Of a DNA stretch of 64,000 bases, positions 44,063 through 52,695 are shown in pieces. This DNA comes from an uncultured Alphaproteobacteria bacterium (GTDB taxonomy: Bacteria; Pseudomonadota; Alphaproteobacteria; HIMB59; GCA-002718135), in the NCBI GenBank assembly GCA_902588745.1, contig CACIQI010000008.1, positions 1-64,000 of the forward strand, in the 5' to 3' direction. The notes beneath the pieces are model-generated. The model saw only the letters and a program-made list of their open reading frames with translations. It was not told the DNA's origin and ran no database searches. Position 1 is the stretch's first letter. Each line of letters starts with the position of its first letter. Position numbers and translations under genes: made by a program.

Positions 44063-45163
44063 TTATATTTCTGTCTTTTTATATTCTGATTTCTCTAACC
44101 AATCAGGATTAATCTCTATACCCCAACCAGGAGTATCTTCAATTTTAACCATTCCATTAGATATTTTAAAAGGATCACCTAAAAATAAATTCTGCTGCCA
44201 TGGATAATAGTCTTTACCTTCAATTGAAAATTCAAGATAGGGACCTGAATTATTTATTGCTTTTAAAAAATGCATAGTACAAATTGTTACTAAAGATAAA
44301 TTAGCTGTATGTGGAGTACATATAAAACCACCCTTTTCAATAATTTTAGCAACCTTCAAAGCTTTTGTTAATCCTCCCATGTACATAACATCTGGTTGAA
44401 AAATATTTACAATTTTTCTGTTAACCATATCTCTCCATATTCGCAGATCACAATCTTGTTCTCCCCCAGTAACATCTATCTTCAAACTATCAGTAACTTT
44501 TTTAGTTTCTTCTGGTTTCCAGTAAGGGCAAGGTTCTTCAAAATGAGTAACATCATTATCTTCTAAAAGTTTCCCAATTTCTATTGCTTGAACTGAGCTA
44601 TAACAACTGTTTGCATCGACCATCTTAATTACACTTTGATCTAAAGTCGAATTCATTTTTTTTACTATACTAGGTGTTCTTCCTTCCCATTCATCGATCC
44701 CTCTTCCACATTCAGAACCAACTCTAAATTTAAATGCATTAACACCTTTTTCATCAAAGAGTTTTTTAAATCTATTTGCTTCATCATCTGGCGTAATATC
44801 TCTTTTCATTGATGAACCATAAATTCTTAAATTTCCTGGAGATCCTCCTATCAATGAAACGACAGGTTTACTTTCGATTTTACCTTTCAAATCCCACAAC
44901 GCTGTATCTAAACCAGCTATTGCACGTAAAAGATATGATCCTGGAAATTTATGTTCTCTTTCAAAGATAAAATCTTCTAAATCATCAAAATCAAAATATT
45001 CTTTTCCTAAAACCCAAGGTGCTACTTGTTTATGAAAAATTTGAGCTGTAATATCTGCATGATAGGTTGACATTTGACCATAACCAATTGAGCCATCCTC
45101 AACTGTTATTTTTACAAAACTTACATATGGTTTTGTAAATGTTTCAAGTTTTACTATTTTCAT
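44063..45163 (-). CDS. Mandelate racemase/muconate lactonizing enzyme family protein
   Basis: Enolase-superfamily enzyme, 366 aa. The capping domain (about 1-115) is followed by the barrel with KFRVGSE, the metal ligands at MVDANSCYSSVQAIEIG (Asp), HFEEPCPYW (Glu) and DVTGGEQDCDLR (Glu), and a catalytic His in FICTPHTANLSLV. Members dehydrate or epimerise sugar acids (galactonate, gluconate, fuconate and similar). The 4-base overlap with the GMC oxidoreductase gene suggests sequential steps: oxidation of a sugar to an acid, then dehydration. The exact acid is unknown. Confidence 0.9.
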   Translation of the reverse strand: MKIVKLETFTKPYVSFVKITVEDGSIGYGQMSTYHADITAQIFHKQVAPWVLGKEYFDFDDLEDFIFEREHKFPGSYLLRAIAGLDTALWDLKGKIESKPVVSLIGGSPGNLRIYGSSMKRDITPDDEANRFKKLFDEKGVNAFKFRVGSECGRGIDEWEGRTPSIVKKMNSTLDQSVIKMVDANSCYSSVQAIEIGKLLEDNDVTHFEEPCPYWKPEETKKVTDSLKIDVTGGEQDCDLRIWRDMVNRKIVNIFQPDVMYMGGLTKALKVAKIIEKGGFICTPHTANLSLVTICTMHFLKAINNSGPYLEFSIEGKDYYPWQQNLFLGDPFKISNGMVKIEDTPGWGIEINPDWLEKSEYKKTEI

Positions 45164-46779
45164 AAATTAAATTTTTTTAAATCCTCAATAATAAATTTAC
45201 TTCCAAGATTAGCAAGCATCATTACAGGAGCATTTATATTGCCCGAAGTAATATTTGGAAAGACAGAAGCATCAGCAATCCAAAGATTCTCCATTCCATG
45301 AACTTTTAATCTTTCAGAGACAACCCCCTTTTTAGGATCTTCATTCATTTTACATGTACCACACGGGTGATAGATAGAAACTGCATTAGATTTAAAATGA
45401 TCAATCATTTCTTCTTCAGTAGCATTTAAAAGATCATGTGTAACACTTTCATTTCTTATTTTTTTAATATTATTTGTGTTTGCCAAAACTTTTGAAAAAT
45501 TAATTGCACATTTAACATCATATATATCTTCTTCATGTGATAGAAAATTTGGATTTATCATTGGAGTATCACCAAAATTAGGAGAATTTAAAGTAACTTT
45601 TCCTAAACTTTTTGGCCGACAAGAATTATAACCAATAATAAAACCATTAAATTTGTCAGTTTTTAGTAAAGGTCTTTTATTTTTATGAGTAATTGAATAA
45701 GTTAACGGATTAAAATATATCTGTAAATTGGGATAATGATGCTTTGAGTTCCAATTTATATATCCTCCAGACTGATTAATACTAAGAGATAATGGCCCTG
45801 TTCTATTATAAAGGTATCTTAATACAGAAGTAATTCTGCCTGACCAAGTTCCTAAGGATTTATTGAGAGAATGATGATGCGTTTTAAATAAATAATCTAA
45901 ACCAAGATGATCCTGAAGATTTCTTCCAACATTAGAATTATCAATTATTATTTCTTTATCATATTGTTTTAAATGATCTCTATCACCAATACCAGAGTGC
46001 ATTAACAAGTAAGGTGTCATTATTGAGCCAGAACATAAAATTGCTCCATGGGATAGTTTAAGTATTTGTTCTGTTGATTTATTTTGAATTTTAATACCAG
46101 TAATTTTTTTATCTTTAATTATTAAATTTTTTACCTGAGTATTATCTAACACAGTTAATCTAGGATTTTTTAATACAGGCTTTAAAAATACTTTTGATGA
46201 TGAATGCCTGGTACCCTTGTAAGTATTAATATTGTAATGACCTACTTGATTTTCAATTGATGTAGTTAAATTTGTATTTTTTTTAATACCAATTTCATTA
46301 CTAGCATTAAAAAAATATTCTAAAATTGGATGATGATACTTACTTACATTATTTACTGGAATCTTCTCTTTTATAAGAAATTCTTTATCATCATTTATTT
46401 GTTGTTCCATAGAACTGTATACTTTTTTTATATTTTCAAAACTCCATTCCTTGCTTATACCCCAATTCTCATAATCTGTTTCTAATCCTCTTGCATAGAC
46501 CATTGCGTTTATTGAGCCAGAACCACCTAAAACTTTACCTCTTGGATAATATATTTGCCGATTAAATAAATTGTCTTGTTTTTCTGAATAGAAGTTCCAA
46601 TTAATTTTTTTATTATAAAATGTCATTCCATAACCAAGAGGAACATCAATAATAGGATTGTTATCTTTAGGCCCAGCCTCAATAAGAGCTATATTAAAAT
46701 TAGTTTCACTCAGAAGTTTATTTGCTATTATACTTCCTGCAGAACCTGCTCCAATAATTGCTATATTAATATTATTCAA
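45160..46779 (-). CDS. GMC-family FAD oxidoreductase (choline dehydrogenase-like)
   Basis: FAD-dependent alcohol oxidoreductase, 539 aa, complete. N-terminal NIAIIGAGSAGSIIANKLL, GMC signature 1 YYPRGKVLGGSGSINAMVYARG, GAILCSGSIMTPYLLMHSGIG as signature 2, and the C-terminal catalytic His in SNAVSIYHPCGTCKM with the later Asn in TSGNINAPVMMLA. GMC enzymes oxidise choline, glucose or other polyols. Sitting between a NagB-II-like gene (one base away) and a sugar-acid dehydratase-like gene, it more probably oxidises a sugar or amino sugar than choline. Confidence 0.9.
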   Translation of the reverse strand: MNNINIAIIGAGSAGSIIANKLLSETNFNIALIEAGPKDNNPIIDVPLGYGMTFYNKKINWNFYSEKQDNLFNRQIYYPRGKVLGGSGSINAMVYARGLETDYENWGISKEWSFENIKKVYSSMEQQINDDKEFLIKEKIPVNNVSKYHHPILEYFFNASNEIGIKKNTNLTTSIENQVGHYNINTYKGTRHSSSKVFLKPVLKNPRLTVLDNTQVKNLIIKDKKITGIKIQNKSTEQILKLSHGAILCSGSIMTPYLLMHSGIGDRDHLKQYDKEIIIDNSNVGRNLQDHLGLDYLFKTHHHSLNKSLGTWSGRITSVLRYLYNRTGPLSLSINQSGGYINWNSKHHYPNLQIYFNPLTYSITHKNKRPLLKTDKFNGFIIGYNSCRPKSLGKVTLNSPNFGDTPMINPNFLSHEEDIYDVKCAINFSKVLANTNNIKKIRNESVTHDLLNATEEEMIDHFKSNAVSIYHPCGTCKMNEDPKKGVVSERLKVHGMENLWIADASVFPNITSGNINAPVMMLANLGSKFIIEDLKKFNL

Positions 46780-46780
46780 A

Positions 46781-47803
46781 TTAGAATGTTTGTGTTACTT
46801 TAGTTAAATATCTAGGATTGTCTGGATCTAATCCCTTTTGAAAAGAGTAATTAACTATCCATGGATAAAATTTTGATAGAACTATAATTGGATCTAACTC
46901 TATCATATCATTAGGGCTATATAGAAGTTCAGTGTTAGATTTTTTATCATAGGTTATTTCATAGTGAAGATTGGTTAATGAAATAATTTGACTAGCATCT
47001 TTTGCTACTATCATCCCACTTTTATCTCTAAGCGATATAGTAAATAATTTGAATGAGTTTTGTATCAAGCTTTTTGGCCCATGCATTACTTCAGCACTAC
47101 TGAAAGGTTCTATCATTTCTTGACATAACTCTTTAAACTTTAAAGATATTTCATTAGAAATTGCATATCCAACACCTCTACTAATTATGTATCCATTACT
47201 TATGGTTTTATCTAATATATTTGGATTCCATTGATTTTGATTATCTAAAATTAAATGATCACTTAACTTTTCAATTTGTTTATTAATATCTTTTTTATTA
47301 AGAGTATTAAAAACAAGCTTTAAAATTATCAATAAAGACAAAACAAAAGTTTTTGTCGCTGCAACACTTTTTTCTTCTCCAGCATTTATATCAAAAAAAT
47401 AATTGGATGTGTTTGCAATTGGGCTATTTAAGTTATTACTTATTAATATGGTCTTTGCTCCCATTTTTTGTACCATTTTATGACATTCAACCAAATCTTC
47501 ACTTTTTCCTGATTGAGAAATAATGAAAACTAATGCTCTCGAAAAATTAAATTTTGATTCTTCTAAAGTTATTATAGATGGAGGCATGCTGTACGTTGGT
47601 AGACCAAGATATTTTGCAAACATATAAGATAAATACAGAGCAGCACAATCTGAAGTCCCCCTTGCCACAGTAACAACATAATCAATTTTTTTTTCTGATA
47701 TTAAACTTGATATTTCCTGATAATTATTTTTATCATTCAAGATAAAATGATTAATTTTATTTGGAATAGAGAGTGCCTCAGATAAAACTTTGGAACTAGA
47801 CAT
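46781..47803 (-). CDS. SIS-domain amino-sugar isomerase (NagB-II/AgaS-like)
   Basis: Protein of 340 aa with two SIS domains, like the isomerase half of GlmS without the glutaminase domain. VVTVARGTSDCAALYLSYMFAKYLG and FIISQSGKSEDLVECH form the first sugar-phosphate site, GEEKSVAATKTFVLSL the GlmS-like loop, and EPFSSAEVMHGPKSLI the second domain. Such proteins act as glucosamine-6-phosphate deaminase (NagB-II) or galactosamine-6-phosphate deaminase (AgaS). It overlaps nagA by 8 bases, matching deacetylation followed by deamination of N-acetylhexosamine-6-phosphate. Confidence 0.9.
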   Translation of the reverse strand: MSSSKVLSEALSIPNKINHFILNDKNNYQEISSLISEKKIDYVVTVARGTSDCAALYLSYMFAKYLGLPTYSMPPSIITLEESKFNFSRALVFIISQSGKSEDLVECHKMVQKMGAKTILISNNLNSPIANTSNYFFDINAGEEKSVAATKTFVLSLLIILKLVFNTLNKKDINKQIEKLSDHLILDNQNQWNPNILDKTISNGYIISRGVGYAISNEISLKFKELCQEMIEPFSSAEVMHGPKSLIQNSFKLFTISLRDKSGMIVAKDASQIISLTNLHYEITYDKKSNTELLYSPNDMIELDPIIVLSKFYPWIVNYSFQKGLDPDNPRYLTKVTQTF

Positions 47804-48890
47804 TAATTTTTTTTCCTCTTAAATAAACTTCTTTAAGATTAAATTCTTTATCTAAAATAAGAAAATTACTTAAAAAATTTTTTTGAATTACACCGACATT
47901 GTCTAGATTCATATATTTAGAAGCATTATAACTAGTTAAAGCGACTGCTTCTTCTAATGAAAAATTCATTGATATTAAATTTTTAAAAGTTTGATCCATA
48001 GTAACAATACTTCCTGCTAAAGTACCGTCAGACTTAATTTTTACTGAATGATTTTCTTTTTTTATATTATTTTTTGCAAAAATATATTCTCCATCATTCA
48101 TTCCGCTAGCGTTAATAGAATCTGTTATCGCATAAAGACCAGGAATACATTTTTTTGCAATTTTTATTGCTTCTTTACTAACATGAATATTATCACAAAT
48201 TATTTCAGCATATTTTCCTTTTGAAAGAGCAGCTGATAAAACTCCTGGGGATCTATGATGATTACCAGACATAGCATTATACAAATGTGTAAAACCAATT
48301 TCATGATCTTTCATAATTTTTTCACAGCAATCAAAGTCTGCCAAAGTGTGGCCAAATTGAATCTTAATATTTAGCTTCACTAAATCATTTATAAATTCTT
48401 GCATTCCATCAATTTCTGGGGCTAAGGTAATGATTTTTACATCGGCAATTTCAAGAATTTTTTTTATAAACTCTAAAGATGGTTTCTCAGTTAAATTTGG
48501 TTGAGCGCCAAGTTTATTAGGATTAATAAAAGGTCCTTCTAAATGAACTCCAAGGATATTTTTACCATTATCTTTCTTTATTTCATTAAATCCTTTTAAC
48601 GCTGAAATAGTATTTTCTAAGGTATTGGTCCAAGTAGTTGGCATTATTGAAGTGGTTCCATGTCGTAAATGATACTTAGACATTTCAATAATTGATTGTG
48701 AGCCCTCCATTACATCAAAACCATTACCACCATGACAATGGAGATCAATAAAACCAGGTATTATAATATTATTATAATCATCAGAGTTCTTTATTTTTAA
48801 GTCACTAATTTTTTCACTAAAATATACATCACCAATATAGGAAGAATTATAATTAATAATTTTTCCACTAACTTTATTTTGATCAGTCAT
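47796..48890 (-). CDS. nagA: N-acetylglucosamine-6-phosphate deacetylase
   Basis: Amidohydrolase-fold enzyme, 364 aa, removing acetate from GlcNAc-6-phosphate (or GalNAc-6-phosphate in the AgaA variant). IPGFIDLHCHGGNGFDVMEG has the H51-x-H53 pair, GVHLEGPFINPNKLGAQ the metal ligand Glu118, IQFGHTLADFDCCE and FTHLYNAMSGNHHRSPG the metal histidines, and YAITDSINASG the catalytic Asp. No kinase for GlcNAc is seen nearby, so phosphorylation must come from elsewhere or from an unrecognised kinase. The gene precedes and overlaps the NagB-II-like gene. Confidence 0.93.
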   Translation of the reverse strand: MTDQNKVSGKIINYNSSYIGDVYFSEKISDLKIKNSDDYNNIIIPGFIDLHCHGGNGFDVMEGSQSIIEMSKYHLRHGTTSIMPTTWTNTLENTISALKGFNEIKKDNGKNILGVHLEGPFINPNKLGAQPNLTEKPSLEFIKKILEIADVKIITLAPEIDGMQEFINDLVKLNIKIQFGHTLADFDCCEKIMKDHEIGFTHLYNAMSGNHHRSPGVLSAALSKGKYAEIICDNIHVSKEAIKIAKKCIPGLYAITDSINASGMNDGEYIFAKNNIKKENHSVKIKSDGTLAGSIVTMDQTFKNLISMNFSLEEAVALTSYNASKYMNLDNVGVIQKNFLSNFLILDKEFNLKEVYLRGKKINV

Positions 48891-48945
48891 CTAAACTTAT
48901 TATCTTATATAGCAATTTGTTGATTTTTAAAAAAATTAAAAAAAC

Positions 48946-49674
48946 TTATAAATGAGGATTAATCTTACTAAATTTTTTCTCTAATTTGTCATTATTTTTT
49001 TTAGCATTTGGCATATTTACACTGATATAAAATGGAAACAATTTTTCATTTTTTAAGATATTTGCAACTTCAATTAAAATTGAATTTAAAATAAAAGATC
49101 CTGTAATTGTTGAAGCTGGTCCAACCATGTTATCTTTAATATTTATAATTGCATCACCAGGTGGAATCTTATTATCTATGAATATATCCGTTATTTCAAA
49201 TAATCTTTTATTCAATTTAGATAGAGGAGCTTGTTTTGAGTATTTTACAGATGTTAGTGAAATAGTTTTTATTTTCTTTTTCTTAGCAATCAAAGCTGCT
49301 TCAACTGGAGCGTGATTGACACCTGAATTAGATACAATCATCAAAATATCTTTGCTAGTAATTTTATATTTAGCTAGAGCTTTTTTTGCAATATTTGGAG
49401 TTCTTTCTAAAGCAGTGGCCTTTCTTGCTCCTTTTTTAAAACTGAGATCATCATCTCTTATTGGACATGCGGCAGCAAAACCACCTGCTCTATGAAATGA
49501 TTCTTCTCCGAGTAATCTAGAGTGTCCAGTTCCAAAAATATATAACTGCCCACCCTTTTTATATGATTTACTAATTAACTTAGCACACTGTAAAAATTTT
49601 TTTTCTTCTTCTTTTAATATCTTCTTTAAAATTGAATTAATTTTTGAGGAATAAGATCTTGTTAATTTACTCAT
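48946..49674 (-). CDS. SIS-domain protein (UPF0309-like)
   Basis: Single SIS-domain protein, 242 aa, of the sugar isomerase group resembling UPF0309 and N-acetylmuramate-6-phosphate etherase-type domains. LYIFGTGHSRLLGEESFHRAGGFAAA and ILMIVSNSGVNHAPVEAAL are the phosphosugar-binding strands with Ser residues in place. Function is not established; it may be an isomerase or a regulator sensing a sugar phosphate. It begins 17 bases after the stem-loop that follows the binding-protein gene and is the first enzyme of the amino-sugar operon. Confidence 0.85.
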   Translation of the reverse strand: MSKLTRSYSSKINSILKKILKEEEKKFLQCAKLISKSYKKGGQLYIFGTGHSRLLGEESFHRAGGFAAACPIRDDDLSFKKGARKATALERTPNIAKKALAKYKITSKDILMIVSNSGVNHAPVEAALIAKKKKIKTISLTSVKYSKQAPLSKLNKRLFEITDIFIDNKIPPGDAIINIKDNMVGPASTITGSFILNSILIEVANILKNEKLFPFYISVNMPNAKKNNDKLEKKFSKINPHL

Positions 49675-49691
49675 TTAGATTTTATATTAGA

Positions 49692-49716
49692 TGCTAGGGC
49701 AAATATTGCCCTAGCA
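49692..49716 (-). promoter_or_regulatory. Stem-loop after the binding-protein gene
   Basis: Perfect 11-bp inverted repeat TGCTAGGGCAA (49692-49702) / TTGCCCTAGCA (49706-49716) with a 3-base loop. No T run follows on the minus strand, so it is more likely a 3'-protecting or processing hairpin. It lies between the binding protein (stop at 49728) and the SIS gene (start at 49674). Confidence 0.75.
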
Positions 49717-49727
49717 AAATAATGTAA

Positions 49728-50939
49728 TTATTTGTATTCTTCTAACTCTTCAGCTGCTTCAGCTACTAAATCTGCAGCATCTCCTTCACCAAGAATTGCC
49801 CCTTGGATCATAGAGTTCATAACAGTTTGAAAAGCTTTATAGTCTACAAATAGTGGCTCTGGTCCACCATCGCCAATCGCATCAATAAACATCATCCAAT
49901 AATCTTCATTGTATGGAGCTTCATTTCCAATTTGAGGATATTGCATAATTGGTGTTAGACCCCAATCAGTATCAAGACTGTATTGAGAGTCACCTGATGT
50001 GATTATGCTAGCTAATTCCATTGCTTCTTTTTCAACACCTGTGTTTGAGAAAACTGCAACACTATCAGTGATTAAAAGAGTACCTTGATTTCCTTGTGGT
50101 CCAGCAGGAATTCTAACTGTTTTAACATCTAGACCTTCCTTATGCTGACCTCTACCCCAAGGTCCATTAATATACATAGCAATTTTTTCATCATTAAATA
50201 GTTCTGTTAACTGAGATCTCTCCCAAGCTAAAGGGCCTTCCTGAGCAACGTTTGCTAACTTTCCATAAAATTCTAATGTTTCAACAGTATTAGATGAATT
50301 CAAAGTTATTTCGTTTGACATTGGATCAATAACTTGTCCTCCATTACTGTATAGGTAGTTTAAGAATTGGTGCATAGTATTATCAAAATCTTTACCAGCT
50401 AGTCCAATTCCTGCTGCTCCATCAACATTTTTTGTTACAGCTTCAGCCATTGAATATAATTCATCCCAAGTTTGAGGACCTTCACATGTAACACCTGCTT
50501 TTTCTAAAAGACCACAATTCATGAAAAGTGCTTTAGTTGAAAACGCATGAGGGAAACCCCAAGTTTTACCCATGTGTGTAACTGTGTTTAGGATACCTGG
50601 TTGATACATTGCTTTTTGAGAAGCAGGTATATTTGTTTCTAAAATATGTCCGTTTTCTGCAAGACCTTTTAGAGTTCTTGATCCAACATATGAAAATGCA
50701 ACAGGATCACCTGCAATAGCAAGATTGATTACTTTATCCTGACATGTTCCCCAAGGAACAGCCTCTAGAGTCACAGTAACTCCAGGATTGTCTTCCATGT
50801 ACTTATCAGCTATTTCAACATAATTAGGTCGAAGCTCACCGCCACAAAATACTCCGTGTACTTCAGCAGCATAAGTTTTAAAACCAACTAGTGAAAGTAT
50901 AGCTATTGTAAGAAATGAAGATAGTTTTTTGAAATTCAT
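49728..50939 (-). CDS. CUT1 ABC transporter sugar-binding protein
   Basis: Family 1 periplasmic binding protein, 403 aa. Signal peptide NFKKLSSFLTIAILSLVGFK with cleavage after TYA, good Shine-Dalgarno (GGAGGAAT). The mature start AEVHGVFCGGELRPNYVEIA, then GTCQDKVINLAIAGDPVAFSYVG and GKTWGFPHAFSTKALFMNCGLLEKAG, fit an oligosaccharide or amino-sugar binder. Cys residues early in the mature protein and in the middle (VTCEGPQTW) could form disulfides. It lies between the permease genes and the nag genes on one transcript, so a GlcNAc- or GalNAc-containing ligand is likely. Confidence 0.92.
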   Translation of the reverse strand: MNFKKLSSFLTIAILSLVGFKTYAAEVHGVFCGGELRPNYVEIADKYMEDNPGVTVTLEAVPWGTCQDKVINLAIAGDPVAFSYVGSRTLKGLAENGHILETNIPASQKAMYQPGILNTVTHMGKTWGFPHAFSTKALFMNCGLLEKAGVTCEGPQTWDELYSMAEAVTKNVDGAAGIGLAGKDFDNTMHQFLNYLYSNGGQVIDPMSNEITLNSSNTVETLEFYGKLANVAQEGPLAWERSQLTELFNDEKIAMYINGPWGRGQHKEGLDVKTVRIPAGPQGNQGTLLITDSVAVFSNTGVEKEAMELASIITSGDSQYSLDTDWGLTPIMQYPQIGNEAPYNEDYWMMFIDAIGDGGPEPLFVDYKAFQTVMNSMIQGAILGEGDAADLVAEAAEELEEYK

Positions 50940-51014
50940 AATTCCTCCATTTAAATATAAAAAAGAGATAACATTAACTGGCTCTATGAAGCAAGTTAGT
51001 TTTTGGGTATTTTT

Positions 51015-51854
51015 CTAGTTTTTTACTGCCCCAGAAGTGAGTCCAGCAACAATATATTTCTGTAGAAAAAGGAAAATTATTAAGACAGGGGCAATCCCAA
51101 CAAGAGAGGCTGCCATCATTTCATTCCATTTGACTGTTGTGTAACCAATAAATTCATACAGCCCTGAAGGGATAGGCATATATTCTTTTTTCTGATTAAA
51201 TGTAATCGCAAATAAGAATTGTTGAGCGTAAGATCCTATAAAAGCGTATATCCCAACAACTACCAGACCAGGGGTACTAAGAGGTGCGATTATGTGTCTG
51301 AGTATTTGTACTCTTGAAGCCCCATCTACAAAAGCTGCCTCTTCTAAATCTATTGGTATTTTCTCAAAGTAAGATTTTAGCAACCAAATTGCAGTTGGAA
51401 TTAAAAAAGCAACACCGGGAACAATCATAGCTTGATATGTATTTAGCAAACCAAATGTTCTTAATACTTTATAGAGAGGAATTAATAAAACTGCTCCTGA
51501 AAACATATTAATTGCTAATAAAATATAGAGTGAAGAATTTTTAAAAGGAAATTTAAAACGTGCATAAGAGTAAGCTGCAGGAATTACAAAAAGCAAAGTA
51601 ATAATAGAAGTTACTGAGGCAAGAAAAAAACTGTTAAAAATATATCGTGGAAGCATTGGTACTGTATTCCACATTTCTCTATAGGCCCAAAAAGATAAAT
51701 CATCTGAATAAAATTGATATGGAGATCTAAATAAATGATCTAACGGTCGAAGTGATGCATAAAACATTTCGACAAAAGGCAAAAGAATAAAAATCATAAA
51801 GACTAGTATTCCTGAATATAATAATATCTTTTCGTATATATTATATTTATCCAA
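51015..51854 (-). CDS. CUT1 ABC transporter permease (MalG-like), tandem copy B
   Basis: MalG/UgpE-type permease, 279 aa, six predicted helices, coupling loop EEAAFVDGASRVQILRHIIAP and ending LQKYIVAGLTSGAVKN. It is a tandem duplicate of the preceding gene, of equal length and alignable without gaps, and the two share a 122-base stretch of identical DNA (51295-51416 here). It begins one base after the stop of copy A. Both have intact transport motifs, so either could pair with the single MalF-like permease. Confidence 0.92.
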   Translation of the reverse strand: MDKYNIYEKILLYSGILVFMIFILLPFVEMFYASLRPLDHLFRSPYQFYSDDLSFWAYREMWNTVPMLPRYIFNSFFLASVTSIITLLFVIPAAYSYARFKFPFKNSSLYILLAINMFSGAVLLIPLYKVLRTFGLLNTYQAMIVPGVAFLIPTAIWLLKSYFEKIPIDLEEAAFVDGASRVQILRHIIAPLSTPGLVVVGIYAFIGSYAQQFLFAITFNQKKEYMPIPSGLYEFIGYTTVKWNEMMAASLVGIAPVLIIFLFLQKYIVAGLTSGAVKN

Positions 51855-51855
51855 T

Positions 51856-52695
51856 TTAGTTTTTTACCGCGCCAGCAGTAAGCCCCTCTACAATATACTT
51901 TTGTAAAAATACAAATAATAATAAAACTGGTAACATCCCTACTAAGGCTGCTGCCATCATTTCATTCCATTTAACGCTTTGATATCCTATAAATTCATAT
52001 AACCCTGTTGGAATTGGCATATATTCTTTTTTCTGATTAAATGTAATCGCAAATAAGAATTGTTGAGCATATGCACCTATGAATGCATAAATACCAACTA
52101 CAACTAAGCCAGGTGTACTTAAAGGAGCTATGATATGTCTGAGTATTTGTACTCTTGAAGCCCCATCTACAAAAGCTGCCTCTTCTAAATCTATTGGTAT
52201 TTTCTCAAAGTAAGATTTTAGCAACCAAATTGCAGTTGGAATTAAAAAAGCAACACCAGGAATTATCATAGATTGATAACTATTTAATAAACCTAAAGTC
52301 CTTAACAATTTGTATAAAGGTATTAAAATTACTGCTCCTGAAAACATATTAATTGCTAAGAGTATGTATAAGCTCGTATTCTTAGCTGGAAATTTAAAAC
52401 GTGCGTATGCGTAGGCTGCAGGAATAACAAATATAAGAGTTAGTATAGCAACGCAGGAAGCCAGAAAAAAACTATTAAAGATATATCTTCCAAGCATTGG
52501 TACCGTATTCCACATTTCTTGATAAGCCCAAAAAGATAAATCATCTGAATAAAATTGGTATGGAGATCTAAATAAATGATCTAAGGGACGAAGTGATGCA
52601 TAAAACATTTCAATAAAAGGCAAAAGAATAAAAGTCATGAAGACAAAGATGCCAAAATAGATCAATATTTTTTCAAAAGGATTATATTTATTCAT
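51856..52695 (-). CDS. CUT1 ABC transporter permease (MalG-like), tandem copy A
   Basis: MalG-type permease, 279 aa from the ATG at 52695, a start chosen because MNKYNPFEK aligns with MDKYNIYEK of the duplicate and overlaps the stop of the MalF-like gene by 8 bases. An in-frame ATG 27 bases upstream is therefore not used. Coupling loop EEAAFVDGASRVQILRHIIAP and ending KYIVEGLTAGAVKN are intact. Differences from copy B cluster in the membrane helices (for example PMLGRYIFNSFF against PMLPRYIFNSFF) while the coupling region is identical. Confidence 0.92.
   Translation of the reverse strand: MNKYNPFEKILIYFGIFVFMTFILLPFIEMFYASLRPLDHLFRSPYQFYSDDLSFWAYQEMWNTVPMLGRYIFNSFFLASCVAILTLIFVIPAAYAYARFKFPAKNTSLYILLAINMFSGAVILIPLYKLLRTLGLLNSYQSMIIPGVAFLIPTAIWLLKSYFEKIPIDLEEAAFVDGASRVQILRHIIAPLSTPGLVVVGIYAFIGAYAQQFLFAITFNQKKEYMPIPTGLYEFIGYQSVKWNEMMAAALVGMLPVLLLFVFLQKYIVEGLTAGAVKN

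Noticed and set aside
51015-52695. Possible assembly duplication of a permease gene
   Set aside because: Copies differ at many positions outside the identical tracts and use different start contexts, so a real duplication is more likely.
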